Shown here piece after piece: positions 52,781 through 61,793 of a stretch of DNA of 64,000 nt; position 1 is the first letter of the stretch, and every line of letters starts with the position of its first letter. A model generated the notes under the pieces. It saw only the letters and a list, made by a program, of their open reading frames with translations. It had not been told where the DNA came from and searched no databases. The stretch spans positions 434,001 to 498,000 of the forward strand of contig NZ_JBMDYO010000002.1 in assembly GCF_049310885.1 (NCBI RefSeq), read 5' to 3'. The position numbers and the translations under genes were made by a program. This stretch comes from CAYZJV01 sp049310885 (GTDB lineage: Bacteria; Spirochaetota; Spirochaetia; Sphaerochaetales; Sphaerochaetaceae).

Positions 52781-53647
52781 ATGGACTATGAGCAATACCG
52801 ACTGATAGTGGAATCCTCTCCGAACATGATATGGAGATCGGATCTCAGCACCAAATGTGACTATTTCAATAAGACTTGGCTCGATTTCACCGGGCGCACG
52901 CTGCAACAGGAATTTGGATTTGGCTGGGCTGAAGGCGTACACCCGGACGATTTTGACAGGTGCGTGAAGATCTACCTGGACAATTTCAAGATCCAGCATC
53001 CATTTGAAATGGATTATCGTCTCAAACGCTACGACGGCCAGTACCGATGGATCAATGATCGCGGGGTACCGTTCTATGATCAGGAAGGGCGTTTCATAGG
53101 ATTCATAGGGAGCTGCATGGATGTCACGGAAAAAATCGAAGGGCAATTGCTGAAGGAGATGGCCCAGAACGATGCGCTGTGCAAGACGTACAATCGGCAG
53201 TACTCACATCAATTGTTGACGGAAGTATTCGATCAGGCCCAAGAGGACGGAAAACCCCTCAGCATCCTGATGATGGATATCGATGGGTTCAAATACGTCA
53301 ATGATGTACACGGACACAGTGCCGGCGATATTGTATTGACGAAGGTGGCGGCTGTGGTGAAGAGGGAAATCCGTGGTTCTGATATCCTCGGCCGCTACGG
53401 AGGAGATGAGTTCTTGATCGGGTTGTGTCACACAAACCTTGACGCAGCATTGAGTGTTGCAGAGCGAATCAGGGCTTCCATCGAAAGCACAGAGATAATT
53501 GTTTCCGATATGTCGACGATCAAGGTTTCTGTCAGCATTGGAGTGAGATGCCTTCAACACGAATCGACACTTGATGAACTCATCGATAATGCCGACAAGA
53601 AAATGTATGCGGCAAAAGCAGAAGGAAAGAACAGAGTGAAGGGATGA
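52781..53647 (+). CDS. Diguanylate cyclase with PAS sensor domain
   Basis: About 288 residues, cytosolic. A PAS domain (SSPNMIWRSDLSTKCDYFN; YRLKRYDGQYRWINDRGVPF; a PAC tail) occupies about 1-115. The GGDEF domain follows: SILMMDIDGFKYVND, GGDEF preceded by RYGG, and RGSD five residues ahead, the inhibitory I-site. It makes c-di-GMP from GTP, with product feedback. The gene sits between a polymerase remnant and an IS66 copy, so it may have arrived with phage DNA or be resident at an insertion hot spot. Confidence 0.9.
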   Translation: MDYEQYRLIVESSPNMIWRSDLSTKCDYFNKTWLDFTGRTLQQEFGFGWAEGVHPDDFDRCVKIYLDNFKIQHPFEMDYRLKRYDGQYRWINDRGVPFYDQEGRFIGFIGSCMDVTEKIEGQLLKEMAQNDALCKTYNRQYSHQLLTEVFDQAQEDGKPLSILMMDIDGFKYVNDVHGHSAGDIVLTKVAAVVKREIRGSDILGRYGGDEFLIGLCHTNLDAALSVAERIRASIESTEIIVSDMSTIKVSVSIGVRCLQHESTLDELIDNADKKMYAAKAEGKNRVKG

Positions 53648-53657
53648 ATCCCCCCCA

Positions 53658-53665
53658 CGACCATG
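53658..53665. repeat. IS66 target-site duplication, left copy
   Basis: CGACCATG directly before the left inverted repeat. It matches 56257-56264 exactly, the 8-bp size expected for IS66. Confidence 0.9.
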
Positions 53666-53746
53666 GTACACGTCAAACCAGAACCATGGTTGTTTATGGC
53701 TAGCTAATATGGGAATCTCATGATTGCAAATGAGGAGATTCCAAAG

Positions 53747-54091
53747 ATGAACACCTACACAAAAGAGCAAAAGCTTGAGAATCTGAGGCTTTTTAAGGCA
53801 AGTGGCAAGAATTGCAACGAGTATTGCAGGGAAAAAGGTATTCCACGGAGCACCATGCATGCTTGGGTTCATGCATTCGATGAGCAGGGTATTGAACTCA
53901 GACCGACGATGGTGAAGTTGCCCCGCAAGCCCCCAAAGCCCAAAGCCATTGCAGCCGACATCACAGCCAATCCAAATCCGTCCATCACCCTGAGCATCGG
54001 TCCCTGGTCTGCAACAATCACAAGCGGCGCTAGCCGTAGCGACCTGGAGGTCTTGGTCTCGGTCCTGGGAGGTGCCTGTCATGCAAATTGA
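53747..54091 (+). CDS. tnpA: IS66 accessory protein OrfA (TnpA)
   Basis: 114 residues. A helix-turn-helix region (LRLFKASGKNCNEYCREKGI, RSTMHAWVHAF) marks IS66 OrfA, needed for transposition and presumably DNA binding. The ATG at 53747 follows GAGGAG by nine bases. It ends with an overlap of the next frame, so OrfB is coupled. Confidence 0.85.
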   Translation: MNTYTKEQKLENLRLFKASGKNCNEYCREKGIPRSTMHAWVHAFDEQGIELRPTMVKLPRKPPKPKAIAADITANPNPSITLSIGPWSATITSGASRSDLEVLVSVLGGACHAN

Positions 54092-54425
54092 GGTGAAGGA
54101 CATCTACATACGCCCCGGCTACACTTCGATGAGAAAGGGGATCAACGGCTTGGTCGACACAGTGCTGGGATGCATGGACATGGATCCTCTTGGAGGGGAC
54201 CTGTTCGTATTCTGCGGCAGGAACCGCCACAGCCTGAAGATGCTCTACTGGTCAGGAGACTCGTTCTGGCTTTTGCAGAAGAGGAATCTGCGCATGACCT
54301 TCGCATGGCCGAATTCTGAACTTGAGGTGCTCAACATATCGGAGCGTGAGCTTTCCATGCTGCTTGAGGGCATAGACTGCTGGCGTTCAAACCCTGTCCT
54401 GGATGCTGCAAAAAGAGTAAAATAG
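54081..54425 (+). CDS. tnpB: IS66 accessory protein OrfB (TnpB)
   Basis: 114 residues of the IS66 Orf2 family: YIRPGYTSMRKGINGLVDTV, LFVFCGRNRHSLKMLYWSGD. It has the usual size of this accessory protein, whose precise role is not known. ATG 54081 follows GGGAGG; it overlaps the OrfA stop by 11 bases. Confidence 0.88.
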   Translation: MQIEVKDIYIRPGYTSMRKGINGLVDTVLGCMDMDPLGGDLFVFCGRNRHSLKMLYWSGDSFWLLQKRNLRMTFAWPNSELEVLNISERELSMLLEGIDCWRSNPVLDAAKRVK

Positions 54426-54484
54426 TTTGTTTAATTTCTTGTAATGTATGTACTAATATGCTCTTTTCCTGTATGATTCAGGGT

Positions 54485-56185
54485 ATGAAAGAGCATGAAC
54501 TGACACGCCATATGGCACAGGAACTGACAGAGCTGAAGGCAGAGAATGCCCTTCTGCGTGAGGCCTTGGACCGCAGCAACCAACAGGTCATGGACCTCAG
54601 CGCAAGGCTGGGCATCCTTGACCATCGGATTGCAACCAACGCACGCAGGAAGTTCGTGACCAACAGTGAGCGCATGCCCAAAGTCGCCGATCCCATCAGG
54701 GAAAGCGAGGAGCCCATCGTCGAGGACACCCTCCTCAATGAGGCAGAGACAACAACAGCATCCACTGTCACCCCCATATCCGAACCCTATGAGGAAGATA
54801 AGGGGCCACGCAAGAAGGGGTGCGGACGCACAGCCCTGCACCCTGACCTTCCGCGTGAGACCATCAACGTGGATCCCAGCGAGGAGAGCCTTGACGAGAG
54901 GTTCGGCAAGGGGAACCATCATCGCATCGGCGAGAATTGCATCGAGATACTCGACTACACCCCAGGTTCGCTGAAGGTGAAGCAGTATGTCCTGGGCAAG
55001 TTCGCCAGCAACAGTTCAAAGGAAGCGGGGGTTCTGGAGGCGAGAATGCCTTCCGATCGCATCATAGAGGGTGGGATGGCAGGCAATGCCCTGGTAGCGG
55101 CAGCCCTCTCCGACAAGTTCGTATATCACCTGCCGTATGCCCGCCAGAGCGTACGGTTCTTCAACATCGGCTTTCGGGTAAGCAGGCAGAACCTCTCACG
55201 CTGGCAGATCCAGGTGACCGGACTGCTGGACCCCCTGACCACCCTCATAGAGCAGCACATCATGGACAGTGCCGTGGTACATCTTGATGAGACCACTTTG
55301 CAAGTCATGGGGGAGGAAGGGAGAAAAAACACCCAGAAATCTTACATATGGTTGAGAGTGGGCACCAATCCTCTTAAGCCGGCGGCCAGCTACCGCTATT
55401 TCCCCTCCAGGGCAGCCACCGTAGCTGCTGAGCTGCTTGATGGCTTTGCGGGAACCATCCAAACAGATGGATATGCCTCCTATCGTTCGGTGGTGAGGGA
55501 CTCCAAGGAAAAACTCAGGCATGCGGGTTGTCTGGTCCACGTAAGGCGTTACATCTTTGATGTCTACCAAGCGACCAAACCCAAAAAAGGCAATACCCAG
55601 AGCAAGGTCAACTTGGAAGCGGTGACCATGCTCAAGGACATAAAGGCAATCTTCAAGGTGGAGAAGAAGTATCGCTCCTTTCTCAAGAACGGAAAGATAT
55701 CCGAAGAGCAGTTTGTTGAACAGCGAAAGGCTGAAGCCCTCTTGTTGTTCGATACCTTCCACACCCACCTGATGGAGGCGTCAAGGACCGTCATCCCCAA
55801 AAGCACATTCGATGTGGCAGTTTCCTATGCCCTGGGGCAATGGGACATCCTCACAACCTATCTCGAGACCCCCTTGCTTTCACCAGACAATTCGGCGGCC
55901 GAAAGGGCAGTCAGAGGTGTGGCTTTGGGAAGGCGCAACTGGAATATCAGCGGAAGCCCGGCGGGGGCGGCCAGTTCCTGTGCCATGTATACCCTCACCC
56001 AGACTGCCTTGCTCAATGGCATTGACCCGGGGGCTTATCTCTTCCATGTACTGGAAAAGGCCACCACCTTGGTGAATCTTCCCTACAGGAAGGGCCCTTG
56101 GGAAGCATTGCTGCCATGGAACATCGATCCCAAGGATCTTGCCTGGCAGGATCGAATGCCCTTGATTCCCAGGGAAGATGATTAG
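54485..56185 (+). CDS. tnpC: IS66 transposase (OrfC)
   Basis: About 566 residues. An N-terminal coiled-coil (ELTRHMAQELTELKAENALL) and a Zn-finger-like region precede the DDE catalytic part: Asp in VVHLDETTLQV, Asp in QTDGYASY, Glu in NSAAERAVRGVALGRRNW. The reading frame is complete, ending 71 bp before the right end of the element. The start at 54485 is taken from the family; longer in-frame starts lie upstream. Confidence 0.9.
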   Translation: MKEHELTRHMAQELTELKAENALLREALDRSNQQVMDLSARLGILDHRIATNARRKFVTNSERMPKVADPIRESEEPIVEDTLLNEAETTTASTVTPISEPYEEDKGPRKKGCGRTALHPDLPRETINVDPSEESLDERFGKGNHHRIGENCIEILDYTPGSLKVKQYVLGKFASNSSKEAGVLEARMPSDRIIEGGMAGNALVAAALSDKFVYHLPYARQSVRFFNIGFRVSRQNLSRWQIQVTGLLDPLTTLIEQHIMDSAVVHLDETTLQVMGEEGRKNTQKSYIWLRVGTNPLKPAASYRYFPSRAATVAAELLDGFAGTIQTDGYASYRSVVRDSKEKLRHAGCLVHVRRYIFDVYQATKPKKGNTQSKVNLEAVTMLKDIKAIFKVEKKYRSFLKNGKISEEQFVEQRKAEALLLFDTFHTHLMEASRTVIPKSTFDVAVSYALGQWDILTTYLETPLLSPDNSAAERAVRGVALGRRNWNISGSPAGAASSCAMYTLTQTALLNGIDPGAYLFHVLEKATTLVNLPYRKGPWEALLPWNIDPKDLAWQDRMPLIPREDD

Positions 56186-56256
56186 AAGCTCTTCATTGCA
56201 ATGATTCTAGATTGGCCCGTGGTAATTTACAACCATGGCTTTGGTTTGACGTGTAC

Positions 56257-56264
56257 CGACCATG
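56257..56264. repeat. IS66 target-site duplication, right copy
   Basis: CGACCATG, identical to the left copy at 53658-53665. Confidence 0.9.
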
Positions 56265-56374
56265 CGCAATCGGAATTCAGATGACGGACGTCATTAGGAT
56301 CAAGCCGTATGGACATGACTGGGGGACTGTAGCGTATGGGACAAGAATTGATCATGCCGTCCCGCTTGTCTGGT

Positions 56375-58735
56375 TCAATCCTTCATATAAAACTCCGCCT
56401 CATATCCCGCCGCACTCAGCATCAAGCCATCAGCCCATGATGGCACGACGCTCATGATCCTACCGACTTCGTCGATCTTCATCGCTTTCGGTGCTTCAAT
56501 GACGACTTCATCGTGGATGTGCATCACGATGCTACACCCAGCAGCTTCGAGTTGCTGCATGGCGTGGCACAGCAGGTCACGGCTGATGCTCTGGCAAAGA
56601 TTTTCCACCACTTTCGGACCATAGGTTTCAATGCGTTCCCATTTCTTCGTTCCTCCCACCCCCTCGTAGGTTACGCAATCGCTACCGAATGCATTGGTAC
56701 CAATGCGGGGCTTCACATATGCGAGCCTTCTGCCAGAGGGCAAGGTGATGAACAAGAATCCACTCTCATACGAGAATCTGATGCCATGCGTATTGGTCGT
56801 GGTTCTTTCCTTCACGGCTTCCTTCACCGCTTTGTCGACATCCCACCACAGCTGGACGATGTTCGGATTGGACTGGCGCCAGGCGTCCACCAGAGGTTTG
56901 AGCTCGTCCTCGGTCATGCCGGACTCGAGCGCTCCCATGGCATTGAGCGCTCCCACCGACCCACCATATCCGCAGTTGTGTACAAGGACCCCCGATACGG
57001 TTAAGCGATGATGCTCTCCAGCGTTGAGGATGTCATATACCTTGCGTGATCCAGTCTTTTTCGGGTCATCATAGGTGGCAGGATTTCTCAGCTTTCGCTG
57101 ATGTCCATCGAAGAATATCGCCTGTTCCCCCTTGCCAGTCTGCACCAAGGGAACCCCGCACTTTGCAGCGAGGGCGAGCTGTACCGGTTTACCCATCCCC
57201 TCGACCCAGACAAGATGCTCTGCTGTCGCGGTGAGTCCACCATAGGTGACCACCTCACGAATACCTTTGCAGATCAAGCCCTCATGCGTTACCCAATCCT
57301 CTCCGTCCCACAGCAGATGATCGGTCGTCACACACTCGATCGGCACGAGGCCTTGATCGGTGAGTACCAGCTGGCCTTCTGCGATGCAGGCGAGCTCGGC
57401 TTGCTTGCCCTTTTGACGAAGGTGTCCGTTCTCCCCGTGCTTGGTGACCTCGCAGTGAAACATGCGGGAGGCTGTGGCACAGTAGATGTCCCCATCCTCG
57501 GCGAAGATGTCCATGCGCCATGTCTCCCCTGCAAGCCAGGAAAGCACCCGTGCCTCGATCGCCGAGAAGTCCGATACGATGAACCGATGGCCTTTATGTG
57601 GGATGAATGCTGTTCTTACGAGTTGAGAGAGTGTATCGGGCACATCGCCATATAGCATCTGTACCGCCTCGTAATCGCCACCTTTCACCAAAGCCCGGGC
57701 AACGGCAAGGTCCTCGATACTGTTTCTTTTTAGATTTTGGGCTTGAATTTGCCTCCCTGACCATCTCCCGGTACGATTCGCCCCATAGAACTGGAACATG
57801 CCCCGAGCACGATCGTCAGAGCAGGCTGCGTTCTCCATCGCCTGATACTTCTTTACCGACGACTTGGCAAGTTGCAGCCTGAGCTCGAGCACTTCCTTGA
57901 TCTCGCGCGGAGCACCATCCAAAGCGGAGATCACATCCTTCTTGCCAAGAGAATCGACTTCGAGCCCATTCTCGGCCAGCCAGGTCTTCACCTGCGAGAC
58001 CGAATTGGGGTTCTCAAGGTCGGTGATCTCCTTCATCCGGGACACCAGCTCATGCCGAGAAAGGCTATCCATTCCGATGGCACTGTGGACCAAAGTCCTG
58101 TCGATCAGCACACCGCGGTCGTTGATGCGCTGATCCAGGTGGTACTCATCCCAAATGGAATCGGGCACAGGAAACCGCCTGAGGCGTTGGTGGATAGCAA
58201 GCTCGACCTCGACATCCCGTTTGTTGTAGTCAACGAACAGTTCCCATTTGTCCACGGCATCGACAGGACGGTTTCTCATGCGTCCGCCATTGGTGATCGT
58301 CGGAGCACACGGGATGCAAAAATACCGAATCAGATCCTTACCCTCAGAGAGCTTTTGCTTCTCGAGACCCAGCACCGCACCCACACCCATGAGCGACAAG
58401 GGTAGTCCGAGGTACGCCGACCAGATCATCGTGCATCGCCATGAAGATGGATCCAGGTACGTCCCGGTGGGCAGTCCAAGGAACCGAGAGAGGCAGATTC
58501 GCTCGAAGGCAGCGTTGAACGCCCATTTGACCACGCGCCTATCGGCGAGCGCTTGGAGAATCTCATGAGGGATCTTTTCGCCCCGGGCGAGATCGACCAC
58601 TTGTACCGGTCCGCCATCAACGCTGTAGCCAAACAACAGTATCTCGAAGTCCTCGGCTTCGCAATAGCGGTAAACTCCACTCTTGGCGAGATTCTCTGAC
58701 GAGTACGATTCGATGTCCACGTTCAAATGCTTCAT
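56375..58735 (-). CDS. Phage DNA polymerase (family A) containing an intein
   Basis: 786 residues before splicing, 648 after. An N-terminal 3'-5' exonuclease-like domain (NVDIESYSS with the D-x-E pair; FNAAFERICLS) is followed by a family A polymerase: SDFSAIEARVLSWLAGE (motif A), an O-helix split by the intein (RQKGKQAELA before, CGYGGSVGAL after), and MHIHDEVVIEAP (motif C, HDE). It replicates phage DNA with the DUF2815 ssDNA-binding-like and DUF2800 proteins next to it. The spliced protein would have normal length for these phage polymerases. The ATG position is that of homologues. Confidence 0.9.
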   Translation of the reverse strand: MKHLNVDIESYSSENLAKSGVYRYCEAEDFEILLFGYSVDGGPVQVVDLARGEKIPHEILQALADRRVVKWAFNAAFERICLSRFLGLPTGTYLDPSSWRCTMIWSAYLGLPLSLMGVGAVLGLEKQKLSEGKDLIRYFCIPCAPTITNGGRMRNRPVDAVDKWELFVDYNKRDVEVELAIHQRLRRFPVPDSIWDEYHLDQRINDRGVLIDRTLVHSAIGMDSLSRHELVSRMKEITDLENPNSVSQVKTWLAENGLEVDSLGKKDVISALDGAPREIKEVLELRLQLAKSSVKKYQAMENAACSDDRARGMFQFYGANRTGRWSGRQIQAQNLKRNSIEDLAVARALVKGGDYEAVQMLYGDVPDTLSQLVRTAFIPHKGHRFIVSDFSAIEARVLSWLAGETWRMDIFAEDGDIYCATASRMFHCEVTKHGENGHLRQKGKQAELACIAEGQLVLTDQGLVPIECVTTDHLLWDGEDWVTHEGLICKGIREVVTYGGLTATAEHLVWVEGMGKPVQLALAAKCGVPLVQTGKGEQAIFFDGHQRKLRNPATYDDPKKTGSRKVYDILNAGEHHRLTVSGVLVHNCGYGGSVGALNAMGALESGMTEDELKPLVDAWRQSNPNIVQLWWDVDKAVKEAVKERTTTNTHGIRFSYESGFLFITLPSGRRLAYVKPRIGTNAFGSDCVTYEGVGGTKKWERIETYGPKVVENLCQSISRDLLCHAMQQLEAAGCSIVMHIHDEVVIEAPKAMKIDEVGRIMSVVPSWADGLMLSAAGYEAEFYMKD
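56975..57388 (-). other. Mini-intein inside the phage DNA polymerase
   Basis: Residues 450-587, 138 amino acids. Block A begins at Cys450 (CIAEGQLVLTDQGLVPIE), block B has TAEH (T504, H507) in LTATAEHLVW, block F is VYDILNAGEHHRLTV, and block G ends VLVHN with His586-Asn587. The first extein residue is Cys588. All residues for standard splicing are present. There is no room for a homing endonuclease, so it is a mini-intein. It sits in the O-helix, where nucleotide-binding residues lie, so the unspliced polymerase should be inactive. Confidence 0.9.
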
Positions 58736-58822
58736 CCTAGGCTCCTGGTATTAGTGATCGGCTATAGTAGTGGGAAGATCGGGAAGGACGGCAGTGGCAA
58801 CCACCGCCCTCCCCATTTTCTA

Positions 58823-59374
58823 TCAGGCAAGGAAATCATCCTCGTCATCGGTGGCGAAATCGCTCTCCGCACTCGCCCTTCCACCCAAAGGTTCTCCGTC
58901 ACGCAGTACCTGCAGGTTGTTCAACCCACATGCGATACCGCGGTTGCCGTTGGAGTTGAACGCATAGAAGGAAATTGAAGCCCGTCCAAAGACACCCGAG
59001 TACACCTCAGTGCGATTGATCACCGGGTTGCAATTAGCATCGACGATACCTGGTGCAGTAGCGCTGTTGGCGTTGACAAAGAACGCGTTAGCATACGCTG
59101 CATCGTCAGGGCGGTCGATATCCCCATCTCGCAGGGGATTCTTCAGAGATGAAAGTGGCGGGACGCTCTTACCGTTGCCCTTCAGCTTAGCTTCTCCCTC
59201 GGCATAGGCTGCCTCGATGGCAGCTTTGACTTTCTGTATGGTAGTCTTATCGCTCTTTGGGATGATCAGCGAGACCGAGTACTTTGGCGTGCTGCCGTTG
59301 ATGGACTTGGGTTCCCAGACCGCCAGGTACGACCATCTGGTGTCCTTGCCGGTGATGACTTTTGTGTTTGACAT
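58823..59374 (-). CDS. DUF2815 phage protein (ssDNA-binding-like)
   Basis: 183 residues. Typical DUF2815 text: SYLAVWEPKSINGSTPKYSV, SLIIPKSDKTTIQKVKAAIE, FFVNANSATAPGIVD and an acidic tail (DFATDDEDDFLA) as in many single-strand-binding proteins. It is part of the replication module with DUF2800 and the polymerase; its ATG is 1 bp beyond the DUF2800 stop region. It probably coats ssDNA during phage replication. Confidence 0.88.
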   Translation of the reverse strand: MSNTKVITGKDTRWSYLAVWEPKSINGSTPKYSVSLIIPKSDKTTIQKVKAAIEAAYAEGEAKLKGNGKSVPPLSSLKNPLRDGDIDRPDDAAYANAFFVNANSATAPGIVDANCNPVINRTEVYSGVFGRASISFYAFNSNGNRGIACGLNNLQVLRDGEPLGGRASAESDFATDDEDDFLA

Positions 59375-60493
59375 TTACTTATCCTCCATGAAATCGTTTA
59401 TTGTGATCGCCGGCCGTTTATCGCCCTCCGGCACAAGCGTCGGTTTGCCTTTGGGCTTCACTACATGCGAACCCAAGATCTCGTTGAATCGTGTTCTTCC
59501 CAGCAACGCAGTCATTGCCGTGATACCCAATACCTTGTGCTCATAGGGATCGAAGCCTGCTAATCTCACCGCATCGGCTGCAGCAGCCTCATCGGCGTAG
59601 CGCCGTATCGAACGACCCTCCACCAGCTTGAAGCCCTCTAGCGTTCCCCCTTTTTCCAAGAGCGAGAAAGCGTAGGCCTTGATGTCACTTACCCAAGAAG
59701 CCAGCTCGTCAGCTTGCGTAAGGATCTCGGCAATCTCGTGATCGCCCAGCAATACCGGCTTTGCAAACTCATAGCGGGCAAGGTCCAAATTCGCCTCGGC
59801 GCGCTTACGGCAGGTGGCCTTCACCTTGCAAAAGCGACAGTGCGGTCCCGAGCAGAATTCCCCCTCGCCTTTGAATGCAAGATCGGCACGGGGCTTGAGG
59901 TACGACTCAGCCCAATCGAGAAGCTCACCAACATCCATTGTGAAGGTATCCACATTTGCCAATCGCGGTTGGAACACCGTCATGCTGACCTGCTGGAGGT
60001 CATACAGCGAGGAGAACATCCCGATCGCTCCCAGCGCATAGAGCATCATCTGCGTGTTACGCTCGGCCGAGACCGGTACCCCCTGGCCATACTTGAAGTC
60101 GATTACGTGCAGGTGCTCATCGGAGACGATGATACAGTCGGCAGTCCCCGAGCACTCAGGCACATAGGTGCTGATATCCACCTTCTGCTCCAAAAGGATG
60201 ATCGGATCCCTTTTGGCATCCTTCTCTTGTTGCAACGCATCCAGCACAAATGCTGTGTACTCGTTGGCGCAATCCTCCATCTGCTCGTTATAAAAGCCCA
60301 AGGTGGGAGTCGGGTCCTGTGCTGGCAGCCCCAAAGCGAGTCTGACCTTATATTCACAAAGCGCATGAGCCTCAGTCCCCTCCTCGGCAAACAGGCTCGG
60401 TCCCTCTTCGATGTGTTCACACAGGCGTGCTGATGGCGGGCAAGATGTCCATCGCGCGGCCGACGATGGTGAAAGCAGGGCGTGCTTAGCCAT
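59375..60493 (-). CDS. DUF2800 phage protein (PD-(D/E)XK-like nuclease)
   Basis: About 372 residues. HALLSPSSAARWTSCPPSARL at the start, GTADCIIVSDEHLHVIDFKYG (nuclease-like D..D-x-K pattern) and cysteines in FCSGPHCRFCKVKATCR (iron-sulfur-like cluster as in RecB-family nucleases). It is regularly found next to DUF2815 and polymerase in phages and probably acts in recombination. The ATG at 60493 follows AGGAGG by seven bases. Confidence 0.88.
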   Translation of the reverse strand: MAKHALLSPSSAARWTSCPPSARLCEHIEEGPSLFAEEGTEAHALCEYKVRLALGLPAQDPTPTLGFYNEQMEDCANEYTAFVLDALQQEKDAKRDPIILLEQKVDISTYVPECSGTADCIIVSDEHLHVIDFKYGQGVPVSAERNTQMMLYALGAIGMFSSLYDLQQVSMTVFQPRLANVDTFTMDVGELLDWAESYLKPRADLAFKGEGEFCSGPHCRFCKVKATCRKRAEANLDLARYEFAKPVLLGDHEIAEILTQADELASWVSDIKAYAFSLLEKGGTLEGFKLVEGRSIRRYADEAAAADAVRLAGFDPYEHKVLGITAMTALLGRTRFNEILGSHVVKPKGKPTLVPEGDKRPAITINDFMEDK

Positions 60494-60950
60494 TACCAAG
60501 CCTCCTGATATCGCGCAGGAACGATGGGTAGTACTCTTTCTTCAGATCATCGAGGCACGTCGCTCCATGATGGGAGAAGATCGCCCCGAATGAATCACCC
60601 TCACCTTGCTTTTCCTTCTCCAAAAGGGCTTGTTCGATATCATCCCTGGTAGCACCCAGGCATAACGCTTCGTCCAGCAGATTACGATAATGGGACGGGT
60701 CGATCTCAGAGAGCTTGGGTGCCCCGTATTTCTCCAACAGCGCCCTGATATGCTCGGTATACCCCTCGCGCGACTTGTCGGCGAGCACCGAGCGGACCTC
60801 TATCAGCGTCAGAGGTTTGAGTGCTGGTTTTGCTGTAGGTTCATCTGGTGTTTTCTGTTCCCATTTCGCTTGCAATGCCGCGATGGCATCAGTAGCGGTA
60901 TTCAGGATAGTCATGGCCTCTGCGATGCAGGCCTTCGTCTCTTCGCTCAT
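60486..60950 (-). CDS. Phage protein of the replication module, unknown function
   Basis: 154 residues. The helical N-terminus (ACIAEAMTILNTATDAIAAL) and LTLIEVRSVLADKSREGYTE, RALLEKYGAPKLSEIDPSHY are a common pattern in proteins placed just upstream of DUF2800 in siphophages. Role unknown. It overlaps the DUF2800 start by a few bases, so is coupled. Confidence 0.75.
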   Translation of the reverse strand: MSEETKACIAEAMTILNTATDAIAALQAKWEQKTPDEPTAKPALKPLTLIEVRSVLADKSREGYTEHIRALLEKYGAPKLSEIDPSHYRNLLDEALCLGATRDDIEQALLEKEKQGEGDSFGAIFSHHGATCLDDLKKEYYPSFLRDIRRLGNG

Positions 60951-61107
60951 GGGTTTCCTCCTGTCGTGTATGCATCCGATCCTTGGCCGAAGCGATCATC
61001 AGTCGCTTAGCCAGCCGTTTCGCCACCGCACTGATGGTCATCAGCACCTCGGCGATATCCTCGTCGGTCTCATGTTCACTCCGACCTCTGGTCTTTCGTT
61101 CATCCAT
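60889..61107 (-). CDS. Small phage protein, 72 residues
   Basis: Charged and helical: DEDIAEVLMTISAVAKRLAK is followed by a basic tail. It overlaps the next gene by 62 bp in a different frame. AAGGAG lies 10 bases ahead of ATG 61107. Similar short proteins occur in phage replication modules; no function known. Confidence 0.55.
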   Translation of the reverse strand: MDERKTRGRSEHETDEDIAEVLMTISAVAKRLAKRLMIASAKDRMHTRQEETHERRDEGLHRRGHDYPEYRY

Positions 61108-61306
61108 TTGGATCAATCTCCTTCGAGAGGTTTTTCTCTTGTTCGCCCCTCACCACCTTCCGTATGCAACGGGGATGTTGACCGACAGAAAGTGAACATT
61201 TCTTTGTGAAAAATTCTTGAAGAATTTATCGGTCAAAGTGCGCGTAGCGTCTGGAAGGGTATGTGGGGAGATACATCCTCGCAGAACCAAGTGAAGGAGG
61301 ATTCAG
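61108..61306. promoter_or_regulatory. Divergent control region of the phage module
   Basis: Separates the left-going replication genes and the right-going genes. Contains the 17-bp palindrome at 61211-61227. No clear sigma-70 promoter could be assigned with confidence. Confidence 0.45.
61211..61227. promoter_or_regulatory. 17-bp palindromic candidate operator
   Basis: AAATTCTT-G-AAGAATTT is a perfect palindrome about one central base in the divergent region. A phage repressor site is a natural candidate; no repressor gene lies near. Confidence 0.5.
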
Positions 61307-61732
61307 GTGAATCGATTGAACAACGAAGGGTATCCAGACCCGACACCCTATGAGGCATTTAGAGAAATGGAGCGCGAGGAGAGACAGGCGAAGCGCGTAT
61401 TCAGGCCCATCGTCTATATCTGCTCGCCGTATGCAGGCGAGATCGAGACCAATGTGGAGCGCGCACGACTGTATAGCCGCTTCGCGGTGGACTCTGGCTA
61501 TATCCCACTGACAGTCCACCTGCTGTATCCGCAGTTCATGTATGACGACGATCCGTCTGAGCGCGAGCTCGCGCTGCGCTTTGGCAACATCCTCATGAGC
61601 AAATGCAGTGAAGTGTGGGTGTTCGCTGGCCATGGAGTATCGAACGGGATGGCTAGTGAGATCGCCTACGCCCGTCGCAAAGGGTACCTGCTGCGCTACT
61701 TCGATGCCGAGTGCCGGGAGGTAACAGGATGA
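61307..61732 (+). CDS. DUF4406-like (nucleoside deoxyribosyltransferase-fold) phage protein
   Basis: 141 residues from GTG, preceded by AAGGAGG. The pattern VYICSPYAGEIETNVERARLY, LTVHLLYPQFMYDD, VWVFAGHGVSNGMASEIAYA fits a nucleoside 2-deoxyribosyltransferase-like fold common in phages. A catalytic Glu and Asp are plausible but the enzyme may act as a nucleotide-modifying or sensing protein. First gene of the right-going set. Confidence 0.78.
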   Translation: MNRLNNEGYPDPTPYEAFREMEREERQAKRVFRPIVYICSPYAGEIETNVERARLYSRFAVDSGYIPLTVHLLYPQFMYDDDPSERELALRFGNILMSKCSEVWVFAGHGVSNGMASEIAYARRKGYLLRYFDAECREVTG

Positions 61733-61793
61733 ACGCGATCAAGCAAGAGAGCCGGGGGTATGGTTTTTCGGCAGATAGAAGGAGGATCAGTCG

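Larger units (their letters stand above)
53666..56256 (+). mobile_element. Complete IS66-family insertion sequence
   Basis: 2591 bp bounded by imperfect inverted repeats. The left end is GTACACGTCAAACCAGAACC and continues ATGGTTGT. The right end, read in reverse, is GTACACGTCAAACCAAAGCC and continues ATGGTTGT. It is flanked by the 8-bp duplication. Inside are orfA, orfB and orfC in the standard IS66 order, all on the plus strand and open, so the copy should be mobile. It lies between the diguanylate cyclase and the polymerase gene and interrupts no recognised gene. Confidence 0.92.
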
